This document shows positions 16,250 to 24,221 of a stretch of 64,000 nt of DNA, in pieces (position 1 is the stretch's first letter; every line of letters begins with the position of its first letter). Under the pieces are notes generated by a model. It saw nothing but the letters and a program-made list of their open reading frames with translations. It did not search any database and was not told the DNA's origin. The stretch is taken from assembly GCA_963718355.1 (NCBI GenBank), contig CAVQZA010000004.1:372001-436000 (forward strand), given 5' to 3'. The DNA is from CAVQZA01 sp963718355 (lineage in GTDB: Bacteria > Actinomycetota > Thermoleophilia > Gaiellales > Gaiellaceae). A program made the position numbers and the translations under genes.

Positions 16250-16723
16250 ATGAGAGAGCCGCTGTTCACCGAGACGAAGCAGATCGCGATCGTCGTCCGC
16301 GACCTCGAGGCGACGATGCGCACCTATGTCCACGAGTACGGGATCGGCCCGTGGGAGATCTACGAGTTCAACCCGGACACGGTGAGCGAGATGGCGCCGA
16401 CCGAGTCCGCATGGCGCATCGCCGTGACGATGGTCGGCAGCGTGCAGTGGGAGCTGATCCAGCCGCTCGACGACAAGAGCATCTACGCCGAGCACCTGGC
16501 GAGACACGGCGAGGGGTTACACCACGTCGCCGTCGGCGGAGCGGGCTATGACGAAACCCTGGCCGAAGCGACATTAAAAGGCCGCCGGGTCATCCAGAGC
16601 GGCCACTACAACGGCGTCACCTTCGCGTACCTGTCGACGGACGAAGACCTCGGCGCGATCACGGAGATCTTCGACTGGCCGCCAGACCTGCCGCCCCAGG
16701 AGCCGGACGCGCGGTACCCCTAG
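16250..16723 (+). CDS. VOC superfamily (glyoxalase/epimerase-like) protein
   Basis: Vicinal-oxygen-chelate fold protein, 157 aa, close to the glyoxalase-4/methylmalonyl-CoA epimerase group. Metal-ligand candidates are Q11 in K-Q-I-A-I-V-V, the His pair in L-H-H-V-A-V-G-G and Glu in I-T-E-I-F-D-W. It begins immediately after the hydratase stop and ends the operon, sharing a CTAG double stop with the convergent sigma gene. Likely an epimerase or dioxygenase-type step of the same pathway. Confidence 0.82.
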   Translation: MREPLFTETKQIAIVVRDLEATMRTYVHEYGIGPWEIYEFNPDTVSEMAPTESAWRIAVTMVGSVQWELIQPLDDKSIYAEHLARHGEGLHHVAVGGAGYDETLAEATLKGRRVIQSGHYNGVTFAYLSTDEDLGAITEIFDWPPDLPPQEPDARYP

Positions 16724-17478
16724 CCGAGAGCCTCGCGTAGCGCGCTCAGCGCCACGACCTCGATCTGGCGCGCACGCTCTGCCGTCAGGCCGAGCCCCGC
16801 GCCGATCTGGTCGAGGGTTTGAGCCGGCTCCCCGAGCCCGTAATGGGCGCGGATCACCGCGCGCTGGCGCTCGGCCAGATGGTCGGCGAGGTCACGCACC
16901 TCTCCGATCTCGATCTCGTCGAGCACCCGCTCGTACGCCTGCTCGGCCAGAGGATCCACGATGGTGTCCCCGACCGTGGCCGTGGTTGCGCCGAGCCGCT
17001 CCTCGATGCCGCGCGGCGTGCGCTCGGTCGCCTGCAGCCGTTCGACGTGCGAGGGCGTGAGCCCCGTCGAGCGGCTCAGCTGGTCGAGCGTGGGCTCGGT
17101 GCCGTGGCTCTGCAGGTGCTCACGGCGTGCGGCCCTGATCCGGGCGAGCTCCCGCACCGCCCGGTCCGACAGCGCCACGGGTCGCGCCAACTCCGCGACG
17201 AGCTCTTGCATGGCCTTGCGCACCCAGAACGAGGCGTACGCCCAGAACGGCGTGCCCAGCCCCGGGTCGTAGCGGTGCGCGGCGCGCAGCAGGCCGACCA
17301 CTCCTTCCTGAACGAGCTCCTGGCGCTCCACTCCGGTGCCCTTGTCGCCGCCACGGGCGAACGCCGCAATCGCCGGCAAGAACGCCCAGACCAGGTTCCG
17401 GCGCGCCTCCGCGTCACCACCCTGGGCCGCGACCACCAGGTCGCGCTCCTCTCCCGCGGTCAGTTGTCGAGCCACCAT
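16720..17478 (-). CDS. Sigma-70 family RNA polymerase sigma factor (group 2/3-like)
   Basis: Alternative sigma factor, 252 aa, with regions 2, 3 and 4. Region 2 contains D-K-G-T-G-V-E-R-Q-E-L-V-Q-E-G-x-x-G-L-L-R-A (about 44-65) and F-W-A-Y-A-S-F-W-V-R-K-A (DNA melting, 77-88). Region 4 has H-Y-G-L-G and the helix-turn-helix T-A-E-R-A-R-Q-I-E. Region 1.1 and anchor parts of the housekeeping factor are missing. ATG at 17478 is preceded by GGGGGA; a CATAAT element lies 22 bases upstream on the same strand. Its targets are unknown. Confidence 0.88.
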   Translation of the reverse strand: MVARQLTAGEERDLVVAAQGGDAEARRNLVWAFLPAIAAFARGGDKGTGVERQELVQEGVVGLLRAAHRYDPGLGTPFWAYASFWVRKAMQELVAELARPVALSDRAVRELARIRAARREHLQSHGTEPTLDQLSRSTGLTPSHVERLQATERTPRGIEERLGATTATVGDTIVDPLAEQAYERVLDEIEIGEVRDLADHLAERQRAVIRAHYGLGEPAQTLDQIGAGLGLTAERARQIEVVALSALREALG

Positions 17479-17601
17479 CGTCCCCCGGATCGCTGTGTCG
17501 ATTATGGCACCCGTCGTGCAAAAAAGTGGACACGGTCTTGGGTTGGAGCGGTGTCGGCTTATTGACGTCGTAGCCCAACAACGCCGTCATCGGAGGTCGT
17601 C

Positions 17602-18786
17602 ATGGCAAGTACCCAGCAGGCAACCGAGATCCGCTCCTTCCAGGTCGACATTCCCGAAGAGGAACTGGACGACCTTCGCCGTCGAATCGCCGCGACGCGG
17701 TGGCCCGAAAGAGAGACCGTCGCCGACGAGACGCAGGGCGTGCGGCTCGAGACGATGCAGGCGCTCATCCGCTACTGGGGCGAGGAGTACGACTTCGGAA
17801 GGCTCGAGGCGAGGCTGAACGCGGTGCCCCAGTTCATCACGGAGATCGACGGCCTCGACATCCACTTCATCCACATCAGGTCGCCGCACGAGAACGCGCT
17901 GCCGCTGATCATCACGCACGGCTGGCCTGGGTCGATCGTCGAGATGCTGAACGTGATTGGCCCGCTCAGCGACCCGCCGGACGCGGCGGACGCGTTCGAT
18001 GTGGTGGTCCCGTCGATTCCCGGCTACGGGTTCTCGGGGAAGCCGGCAGCGACCGGCTGGGACCCGCTCCACATCGCGGATGCCTGGATCGAGCTGATGA
18101 GGCGGCTCGGCTACACCCGCTTCGTCGCGCAGGGCGGCGACTGGGGCGCGCAGATCACAGACGTGATCGGCTCGAAGGCACCGCCGGAGCTGCTTGGCAT
18201 CCACTCCAACATGCCCGGCACGGTTCCGCCCGAGGTCGCGAAGACGCTCGGCTCCGCCGGCCCCGCGCCGACCGGCCTGTCGCCCGAGGAGACCGAGGCG
18301 TGGGAGCAGCTGAACTTCCTCTACACGAAGGGAATCGGCTACGCGACCGAGATGAACCTGCGCCCGCAGACGCTGTACGGGCTGGCCGATTCACCCGCGG
18401 CCCTAGCAGCCTGGATGCTCGACCACGACGCGGCGAGCTACGCGGACATCGCACAGGGCTTCGCGGGCAACCCCGTCGGCAACCTCACGCCGGACGAAGT
18501 GCTCGACAACATCACGCTCACGTGGGTCACGAACACGGGCGTCTCCTCGGGGCGGCTCTACTGGGAGAACAAGCTCGGCTTCTTCGACATCAAGGGCGTC
18601 ACGGTGCCGGCTGCCGTGACCGTCTTCCCGCACGAGCTCTACCGGACGCCGCGGAGCTGGGCCGAGCAGGCCTACCCCAACCTCATCTACTTCAACGAAG
18701 TCGACCGGGGCAACCACTTCGCAGCCTGGCAGGAGCCGGAGCTGTTCACGACGGAGGTTCGTGCCGCCTTCAGGTCGCTGCGTTGA
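17602..18786 (+). CDS. Epoxide hydrolase family protein (EHN domain)
   Basis: Alpha/beta hydrolase with an N-terminal epoxide-hydrolase (EHN) lid region, 394 aa, the normal size. The lid part has D-L-R-R-R-I-A-A-T-R-W-P (24-35); the oxyanion H-G-W-P-G-S sits near 115; the nucleophile Asp is in Q-G-G-D-W-G near 180; the C-terminal His is in G-N-H-F-A-A-W. Converts epoxides to diols. RBS GGAGG is 5 bases before the ATG. First of three consecutive alpha/beta hydrolase genes, each close to or overlapping the next. Confidence 0.9.
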   Translation: MASTQQATEIRSFQVDIPEEELDDLRRRIAATRWPERETVADETQGVRLETMQALIRYWGEEYDFGRLEARLNAVPQFITEIDGLDIHFIHIRSPHENALPLIITHGWPGSIVEMLNVIGPLSDPPDAADAFDVVVPSIPGYGFSGKPAATGWDPLHIADAWIELMRRLGYTRFVAQGGDWGAQITDVIGSKAPPELLGIHSNMPGTVPPEVAKTLGSAGPAPTGLSPEETEAWEQLNFLYTKGIGYATEMNLRPQTLYGLADSPAALAAWMLDHDAASYADIAQGFAGNPVGNLTPDEVLDNITLTWVTNTGVSSGRLYWENKLGFFDIKGVTVPAAVTVFPHELYRTPRSWAEQAYPNLIYFNEVDRGNHFAAWQEPELFTTEVRAAFRSLR

Positions 18787-19670
18787 TCGTGAAGCAGATC
18801 GAAGCCGGCCTCCTCGACGTCGGATACGCGGAGGCCGGCCCCGTCGACGGGCCGGCCGTGCTTCTCCTCCACGGCTGGCCCTACGACATCCACAGCTTCG
18901 CGGAGGTCGCGCCGCTGCTGGCGGCGGCCGGCCACCGCGTGATCGCGCCGTACCTGCGCGGGTATGGGACGACGCGCTTCCTCGAGGACGAGACGCTTCG
19001 CAACGGGCAGCAGTCGGCCCTCGCCGTCGACGCGATCGCGTTGCTGGACGCGCTCGAGATCGACCGGGCGGTCGTCGCGGGCTTCGACTGGGGCGCGCGG
19101 ACGGCCGACATCGTCGCGGCGCTCTGGCCTGAGCGGTGCAACGGTCTCGTGTCGGTGAGCGGCTATCTGATCGGCAATCAGGAAGCGGGCAGGCAGCCGT
19201 TGCCGCCGGAGGCCGAGCTCCAGTGGTGGTACCAGTACTACTTCGCGACCGAGCGCGGCCGGGCGGGGTACGACAAGTACCGGCGCGACTTCGCGAAGCT
19301 CATCTGGGGGACCGCGTCGCCGAAGTGGAGTTTCGACGACGCCACCTTCGATCGCAGCGCGGCGTCCCTCGACAACCCGGACCATGTCGCGATCGTGATT
19401 CACAACTATCGCTGGCGGCTGGGGCTGGCCGAGGGCGAGCCGCAGTACGCCGAGCTGGAGGAGAGACTCGCCGGAGCCCCCGCGATCACCGTGCCCACGA
19501 TCACGCTCGAGGGTGACGCGAACGGAGCGCCGCACCCCGACCCGAGCGCTTACGCAGGCAAGTTCGTGGGCACGTATTCGCACCGGACAGTCGAGGGCGG
19601 GATCGGGCACAACCTGCCCCAGGAGGCCCCGGGGGCCTTCGTGGAGGCGATCGTCGACGTCAGCGCCTAG
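18783..19670 (+). CDS. Alpha/beta hydrolase (haloalkane dehalogenase/epoxide hydrolase-like)
   Basis: About 295 aa. H-G-W-P-Y-D lies near residue 30, the nucleophile elbow reads G-F-D-W-G (Asp nucleophile, near 100), and a late G-I-G-H-N-L gives the catalytic His. An Asp nucleophile points to epoxide hydrolase or dehalogenase-type chemistry rather than an esterase. The start is TTG at 18783, overlapping the previous stop, or GTG two codons later. Confidence 0.82.
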   Translation: MIVKQIEAGLLDVGYAEAGPVDGPAVLLLHGWPYDIHSFAEVAPLLAAAGHRVIAPYLRGYGTTRFLEDETLRNGQQSALAVDAIALLDALEIDRAVVAGFDWGARTADIVAALWPERCNGLVSVSGYLIGNQEAGRQPLPPEAELQWWYQYYFATERGRAGYDKYRRDFAKLIWGTASPKWSFDDATFDRSAASLDNPDHVAIVIHNYRWRLGLAEGEPQYAELEERLAGAPAITVPTITLEGDANGAPHPDPSAYAGKFVGTYSHRTVEGGIGHNLPQEAPGAFVEAIVDVSA

Positions 19671-19688
19671 CAACCAAGGAGACATCAC

Positions 19689-20423
19689 ATGTCGGATAAC
19701 GCACCGCTCACCGTCGTTCTCGTCCACGGCGCCTTCGCCGACGCTTCGAGCTGGAACGGCGTCGTGGAGCGCCTCCAGGCGACGGGGATGCAGGTCACCG
19801 CCCCGGCGAACCCGCTGCGCGGCATCTCGTACGACTCGGCCTACATCGCGTCCTTTCTCGAGCAGATTCCCGGGCCAGTCCTCGCGGTCGGCCACTCGTA
19901 CGGGGGTGCGGTGATCTCGAACGCCGCGACCGGCGCAGAGAACGTCGTCGGCCTTGTCTTCGTCGCCGCTTTCGCCCCGGACGAGGGCGAGCGGCTCGGC
20001 CAGGTCGAGGCCACCTCGAAGGACAGCGTCCTGTCGACCGCGCTCGTGCCGCTCCAGTTTCCGGCGGGAGACGGCGCAGCGACGGCCACGGAGTTCGCGA
20101 TCGATCCCGCGAAGTTTCGGGACGCGTTCGCCGCGGACCTCCCGGCCGAGCAGACCGCATTGATGGCCGCGACCCAGCGCCCAGCCGCGGAGGCGGCGTT
20201 CTCGGAGGCGTCCGGTCCGCCCGCGTGGAAGTCGCGCCCTGTCTGGAGCGTGGTCGCGACCGGCGACAAAGCAGCGGGCGCGGACGTGATCCGCTCCATG
20301 GCCCAGCGCGCCGGAGCCACGATCACCGAGGTCGAGGGCTCACACGTGATCATGATTTCCCAGCCGGCGGCGGTCGCCGACGTGATCCTGGCCGCGGCAG
20401 CAGCCGCCGGCGGCTCCGCATGA
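19689..20423 (+). CDS. Alpha/beta hydrolase with Ser nucleophile
   Basis: A 244-aa esterase-like protein: V-L-V-H-G-A-F-A-D-A-S-S-W near residue 10, G-H-S-Y-G-G nucleophile elbow near residue 68, and a late G-S-H-V-I-M carrying the His. This pattern is common in salicylate-esterase/hydroxynitrile-lyase-like proteins. It has a strong RBS, AAGGAG, 8 bases upstream, the clearest in the region. The substrate is unknown. Confidence 0.85.
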   Translation: MSDNAPLTVVLVHGAFADASSWNGVVERLQATGMQVTAPANPLRGISYDSAYIASFLEQIPGPVLAVGHSYGGAVISNAATGAENVVGLVFVAAFAPDEGERLGQVEATSKDSVLSTALVPLQFPAGDGAATATEFAIDPAKFRDAFAADLPAEQTALMAATQRPAAEAAFSEASGPPAWKSRPVWSVVATGDKAAGADVIRSMAQRAGATITEVEGSHVIMISQPAAVADVILAAAAAAGGSA

Positions 20424-21370
20424 GCCTCCGCGACGTCTTCCACACCCCGGCCGCGCCGCCGCTGGGCATCGAGGGCCGGCTGCCGTCGCTCGACGGCGCG
20501 ACCGCATGGCTCAATTCCGAGCCCTTGACCATGGAGGGCCTCCTCGGCAGCGTCGTCGTCGTCCAGTTCTGGACGTACACCTGCATCAACTGGCTGCGCA
20601 CGCTGCCCTACGTCCGCGCCTGGGCCGAGCGCTATCCCGACCTCGTCGTGATCGGCGTCCACACGCCCGAGTTCCCGTTCGAGCACGACCTCGAGAACGT
20701 GCGCCGGGAAGTGAAAGAGATGGGCGTCGAGTATCCGGTCGCGGTGGACAACAACTATGCGATCTGGCAGGCGTTCAACAACCGCTACTGGCCGGCCCTC
20801 TATTTCGTCGACGCGGAAGGACAGATCCGCCACCACCGGTTCGGCGAGGGCGAGTACGAGAAGTCGGAGGCGGTGATCCGGCAGCTGCTCGGGGAGAGCG
20901 CCGGTGAGCCGGTCTCGATCGCTCCCGAAGGCATCGAGGCCGCCGCCGACTGGGAGACGTTGGAATCGCCCGAGAACTACCTCGGCACCGACCGCACCGA
21001 GCACCTCGAGGATTCGGAAGCCCCGCTGAGCCTCAACCACTGGTCCCTGGCGGGCGACTGGACAGTCGAGCGAGGATTCAGCGTGCTGAATGAGGCGGGC
21101 GGGCGGATCGCATACCGCTTCCACGCCCGCGACCTCCATCTCGTGATGGGCCCGGCGACGCGAGGAGACTCGGTGCGATTCCGCGTGACCCTGGATGATC
21201 AAGAACCCGGCGCCGCCCACGGAGCCGACGTCGACGAGCAGGGCAACGGCACGGTCGACGAGCAGCGGCTGTACCAGCTGATCCGCCAGCCCGGCCGAGT
21301 GACGGACGTGACATTCGAGATCGAGTTCCTCGATCCGGGTGTCGAGGCCTACGCGTTCACGTTCGGCTAA
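20420..21370 (+). CDS. Redoxin/TlpA-like protein with C-terminal DipZ-like domain
   Basis: A 316-aa protein with an N-terminal thioredoxin-fold domain (about 35-160) and a C-terminal beta-sandwich domain (about 190-316) like that of DipZ-type proteins. The active site reads T-C-I-N-W: C55 is present but the second Cys of C-x-x-C is Trp58. This reduces the chance of a classic disulfide reductase and favours a peroxidase-like or one-Cys mechanism. No signal peptide is visible, so it should be cytosolic. ATGA overlap with the hydrolase upstream places it in the hydrolase operon. Confidence 0.82.
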   Translation: MSLRDVFHTPAAPPLGIEGRLPSLDGATAWLNSEPLTMEGLLGSVVVVQFWTYTCINWLRTLPYVRAWAERYPDLVVIGVHTPEFPFEHDLENVRREVKEMGVEYPVAVDNNYAIWQAFNNRYWPALYFVDAEGQIRHHRFGEGEYEKSEAVIRQLLGESAGEPVSIAPEGIEAAADWETLESPENYLGTDRTEHLEDSEAPLSLNHWSLAGDWTVERGFSVLNEAGGRIAYRFHARDLHLVMGPATRGDSVRFRVTLDDQEPGAAHGADVDEQGNGTVDEQRLYQLIRQPGRVTDVTFEIEFLDPGVEAYAFTFG

Positions 21371-21444
21371 AGGCGTCGCCGCGACCGACACGCGCGGGCG
21401 CGGCTAAGCGACGGCCGCGGGAGACCACCCATCGAATCGCAGGC

Positions 21445-21495
21445 CGCCGGAAAGTCGTCATGGTCGCGGCGGAGCAGCGGCCGGACTTTCCGGCG
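21445..21495. terminator. Large hairpin between redoxin gene and tRNA-Lys
   Basis: Perfect 12-base inverted repeat: CGCCGGAAAGTC at 21445-21456 and its complement at 21484-21495, separated by 27 bases that can pair further (GGTCGC with GCGGCC, one G-T pair). It lies between the end of a plus-strand operon and the 3' end of a minus-strand tRNA. It could terminate both, but no T-run follows either arm. Confidence 0.45.
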
Positions 21496-21498
21496 AGA

Positions 21499-21571
21499 TG
21501 GGCCGTGGAGGGATCGAACCTCCGACCTTGGGATTAAGAGTCCCCTGCTCTACCAGCTGAGCTAACGGCCC
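21499..21571 (-). tRNA. tRNA-Lys (anticodon CTT)
   Basis: A complete cloverleaf reads on the minus strand. The acceptor stem is GGGCCGT/ACGGCCC with discriminator A; the D arm is GCTC-AGCTGGTA-GAGC; the anticodon loop CTCTTAA gives CTT. The T arm is GGAGG-TTCGATC-CCTCC. The outermost anticodon-stem pair is a G-A mismatch. CCA is not encoded. It ends a few bases from the hairpin at 21445-21495. Confidence 0.95.
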
Positions 21572-21614
21572 GAGCCGGTCAAGGCTAGCAGCGCGCCCCT
21601 TCCGGCGGTTCGCC

Positions 21615-21620
21615 TACCCT
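21615..21620 (+). promoter_or_regulatory. Predicted leaderless -10 element of the UDP-HexNAc epimerase
   Basis: TACCCT ends 7 bases before the ATG at 21628; no Shine-Dalgarno sequence is present in the gap. It fits the recurring TAnnnT-N6-9-start pattern of the window. Confidence 0.45.
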
Positions 21621-21627
21621 GGCCCGC

Positions 21628-22662
21628 ATGAAAGTCCTCACGGTCGTGGGAAACAGGCCGCAGTTCATCAAGTCGGCGCCGCTCTCGCTCGCGCTTCGCG
21701 CCGCGGGAATCGAGGAGGTCGTGCTGCACACCGGCCAGCACTACGACCGGGAGCTCTCGCAGGTCTTCTTCGACGAGCTCGGGCTCGACGAGCCCCGGCA
21801 CCGGCTTGCGACGCAGTCGGCCGACCCGGCCCTGATGCTGCCAGGGATCGCCGTGAGCATCCAGGTGGAGCGGCCGGACTGGGTGCTCGTCTTCGGCGAC
21901 ACGAACTCGACCCTCGCCGGCGCCCAGGCGGGCGTCGACACGGGTACGCCCGTCGCGCACGTCGAGGCGGGGCTCCGCTCGGGCGACTGGACGATGCCCG
22001 AGGAGCGGAACCGGGTCGAGGTCGACGGGCTCGCGGCGCTGCTGCTCTGCCCGGACGAGCGCTCACGCGCGCAGCTCGAGCTCGAGGGAGTCCAGGGCCG
22101 CGCCGAGGTCGTCGGCGACGTCATGGCCGACGCAACGCGCCTCTTCGCGCCGCTCGCTCGGGACCGCGTCCCGCTCGACGGCCTCGAGCCCAGCCGCTAC
22201 GCCGTCGCCACCGTCCACCGGCTCGCCAACGTCTCGCAGCCGCGCCTCGGGCGGATCGTCGAGGGGCTCGGTCGCCTCGAGGAGCCCGTCGTCTTTCCCG
22301 CGCACCCGCGCACGCGTGAGGCGCTCGTCACGGCCGGAATCCCACTCGGGCCCAACATCCGGCTCACCGAGCCGCTCGGCTACCTCGAGCTCGCGGCGCT
22401 CGCCTCGCAGGCGCGCGTGATCCTCACCGACTCCGGCGGGCTCCAGAAGGAGGCCTACTGGTACGGCGTCCCCTGCGTGACGATGCGGCCCTCGACGGAG
22501 TGGATCGACACGGTCGAGGCCGGCGCCAACGTGCTCGTGGACGACGATCCCGACCGGATCGCGGCCGCCGCGGCCGAGGCTCGCATGCCCGCCGACAGGC
22601 CCGAGCTCTACGGCGACGGGTACGCGTCCGAGCGAATCGCCACGATCCTTACGGCGCAATGA
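21628..22662 (+). CDS. wecB: UDP-N-acetylglucosamine 2-epimerase (WecB/WbpI-like)
   Basis: Non-hydrolysing UDP-HexNAc 2-epimerase, 344 aa, cytosolic. Typical motifs are G-N-R-P-Q-F-I-K near residue 8, H-T-G-Q-H-Y-D near 33, G-D-T-N-S-T near 91, H-V-E-A-G-L-R-S near 112, and the late T-D-S-G-G-L-Q-K-E-A. It converts UDP-GlcNAc (or the 3-acetamido uronic acid form) to the manno form. With the dehydrogenase, oxidoreductase and acyltransferase downstream, the WbpI role in UDP-ManNAc3NAcA synthesis is as likely as the WecB role. Confidence 0.9.
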   Translation: MKVLTVVGNRPQFIKSAPLSLALRAAGIEEVVLHTGQHYDRELSQVFFDELGLDEPRHRLATQSADPALMLPGIAVSIQVERPDWVLVFGDTNSTLAGAQAGVDTGTPVAHVEAGLRSGDWTMPEERNRVEVDGLAALLLCPDERSRAQLELEGVQGRAEVVGDVMADATRLFAPLARDRVPLDGLEPSRYAVATVHRLANVSQPRLGRIVEGLGRLEEPVVFPAHPRTREALVTAGIPLGPNIRLTEPLGYLELAALASQARVILTDSGGLQKEAYWYGVPCVTMRPSTEWIDTVEAGANVLVDDDPDRIAAAAAEARMPADRPELYGDGYASERIATILTAQ

Positions 22663-22952
22663 CCGCCTTCCTCGTGATCGTCACGCAGTCCGGCCCGGAG
22701 TTCGACCGCTCGCGGCCGCTCGAGGCGCAGTCCGCCTGGGACGAGCACGCCGAGTTCATGGACAACCTCGTGTCCGAGGGCTTCATCGTCCTCGGCGGCC
22801 CGCTCGACGGCGGGCCGCGAGTCGCCCACGTGGTCGAGGCCGAGTCGGAAGACGCAGTCCGCGCTGCGCTCGCGCGCGATCCGTGGAGCGAGTCGCATCT
22901 CCGCATCGCCTCGGTCGAGCCGTGGCAGATCCGCCTGCGCGCCCCTTCTTAG
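22659..22952 (+). CDS. YCII/YciI-related small protein
   Basis: A 97-aa ferredoxin-fold protein of the YciI type: D-E-H-A-E-F-M-D-N-L near residue 28 (with the conserved His), G-P-L-D-G-G near 45, and the R-D-P-W segment near 76. ATG overlaps the epimerase stop by four bases. The family's activity is poorly defined; some members are hydrolases or peroxide-acting. Its place in a sugar-nucleotide operon is unexplained. Confidence 0.8.
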   Translation: MTAFLVIVTQSGPEFDRSRPLEAQSAWDEHAEFMDNLVSEGFIVLGGPLDGGPRVAHVVEAESEDAVRAALARDPWSESHLRIASVEPWQIRLRAPS

Positions 22953-22958
22953 TAGCCT
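22953..22958 (+). promoter_or_regulatory. Predicted leaderless -10 element
   Basis: TAGCCT starts directly after the stop of the YciI-like gene and ends 9 bases before the ATG at 22968. It fits the TAnnnT pattern and could make the dehydrogenase gene independent of the upstream pair. Confidence 0.4.
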
Positions 22959-22967
22959 GTCGACGCC

Positions 22968-24221
22968 ATGAAGCCGCAGATCGCGATCATCGGCGCCGGC
23001 TACGTCGGCGTCCCGCACGCACAGGTCTTCGCCGACGCCGGCCACCGCGTCGTCCTCGTCGACCTCAACGAGGCGCGCGTGGCGATGATCAATCGCGGCG
23101 AGAGCTACATCGAAGACGTGCCCTCGGCCAAGCTCAAGGAGCTGGTCGACGCGGGGCTGACGGCGACGACCGACTACGACATTCTCCGCGAGGTCGAGAC
23201 GGTGATCATTGCGCTGCCGACGCCGCTCTCGAAACAGCGCGAGCCGGACCTGCGAATCGTGCTCGGCGCGACGAGCGAGATCGCCGCGCGCCTCCAGCCC
23301 GGCCAGCTGATCGTGCTCGAATCGACCACCTACCCCGGCACCACCCGCGAATCACTCTTGCCGATCCTCGAGTCGACGGGGATGAAGGTCGGCGAGGACT
23401 TCTTCCTCGCATTCGCGCCGGAGCGCGTCGACCCGGGCCGCACCGACTTCACGACCCGCAACGTGCCGAAGGTCGTCGGCGGGATCACGCCCGCCTGCAT
23501 CGAGCGCGCCGCGGACCTCTACCGCACCGCGATCGACTCCGTGCACACGGTCAGCTCGCCCGAGGCCGCGGAGCTCACAAAGCTGCTCGAAAACATCTTC
23601 CGCTCGGTCAACATCGCCCTCGTCAACGAGCTCGCGCAGCTCTGCGACCGGATGGGAATCGACGTCTGGGAGGTGATCGACGCCGCCGCGACCAAGCCGT
23701 TCGGCTTCATGCGCTTCAACCCGGGCCCCGGCCTGGGCGGCCACTGCATCCCGATCGATCCGTTCTACCTCACGTGGAAGGCGCGCGAGTTCGGCTTCAC
23801 CACGGAGTTCATCGAGCTCGCCGGCAAGGTCAACGAGAACATGCCGTACTACTGCCGCTCGGTCGTCTCGCAGGCGCTGAACCACGGCGCGGGCAAGGCG
23901 CTCTCGACCTCGCAGATCCTGATCCTCGGCGTGGCCTACAAGCCGGACATCGGCGACATGCGGGAGTCGCCCGCGCTGAAGGTGATCGAGCTCCTGCGCG
24001 GCGCGGGCGCGACGATCAGCTACCACGATCCGCACGTGCCCGAGCTGCGCGAGCAGGGGCTCAGCTCCGTCGCGCTCGAGCCGGCGTCGTACGACGCGGT
24101 CGTGATCGTCACCGACCACTCCGGGATCGACTACGTGCAGGTCGTCGAGGAGGCCGGCGTCGTCGTCGACTTCCGCAATGCGACGAAGGGGATCGACTCG
24201 GACAAGGTCTGGAAGCTGTGA
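22968..24221 (+). CDS. Nucleotide-sugar dehydrogenase (UDP-HexNAc 6-dehydrogenase, WbpA/WecC-like)
   Basis: NAD-dependent four-electron dehydrogenase making a UDP-HexNAc uronic acid, 417 aa. Rossmann motif G-A-G-Y-V-G-V-P near residue 8; R-V-D-P-G-R-T near 153; catalytic Cys in G-P-G-L-G-G-H-C-I-P-I-D-P-F near 253-266; C-terminal Y-K-P-D-I-G-D-M-R-E-S-P. The motif set is that of the UDP-GlcNAc/ManNAc dehydrogenases rather than UDP-glucose dehydrogenase. The next gene overlaps its stop as GTGA. Confidence 0.92.
   Translation: MKPQIAIIGAGYVGVPHAQVFADAGHRVVLVDLNEARVAMINRGESYIEDVPSAKLKELVDAGLTATTDYDILREVETVIIALPTPLSKQREPDLRIVLGATSEIAARLQPGQLIVLESTTYPGTTRESLLPILESTGMKVGEDFFLAFAPERVDPGRTDFTTRNVPKVVGGITPACIERAADLYRTAIDSVHTVSSPEAAELTKLLENIFRSVNIALVNELAQLCDRMGIDVWEVIDAAATKPFGFMRFNPGPGLGGHCIPIDPFYLTWKAREFGFTTEFIELAGKVNENMPYYCRSVVSQALNHGAGKALSTSQILILGVAYKPDIGDMRESPALKVIELLRGAGATISYHDPHVPELREQGLSSVALEPASYDAVVIVTDHSGIDYVQVVEEAGVVVDFRNATKGIDSDKVWKL

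Noticed and set aside
17501..17529. Possible sigma-70 promoter before the minus-strand sigma factor gene
   Set aside because: The CATAAT box is good, but no -35 box stands at the right distance; noted in the gene entry only.
22883..24217. Long plus-strand frame before the Gfo/Idh/MocA protein
   Set aside because: It is an Arg-rich out-of-frame reading of the dehydrogenase gene; the real protein begins at GTG 24218.
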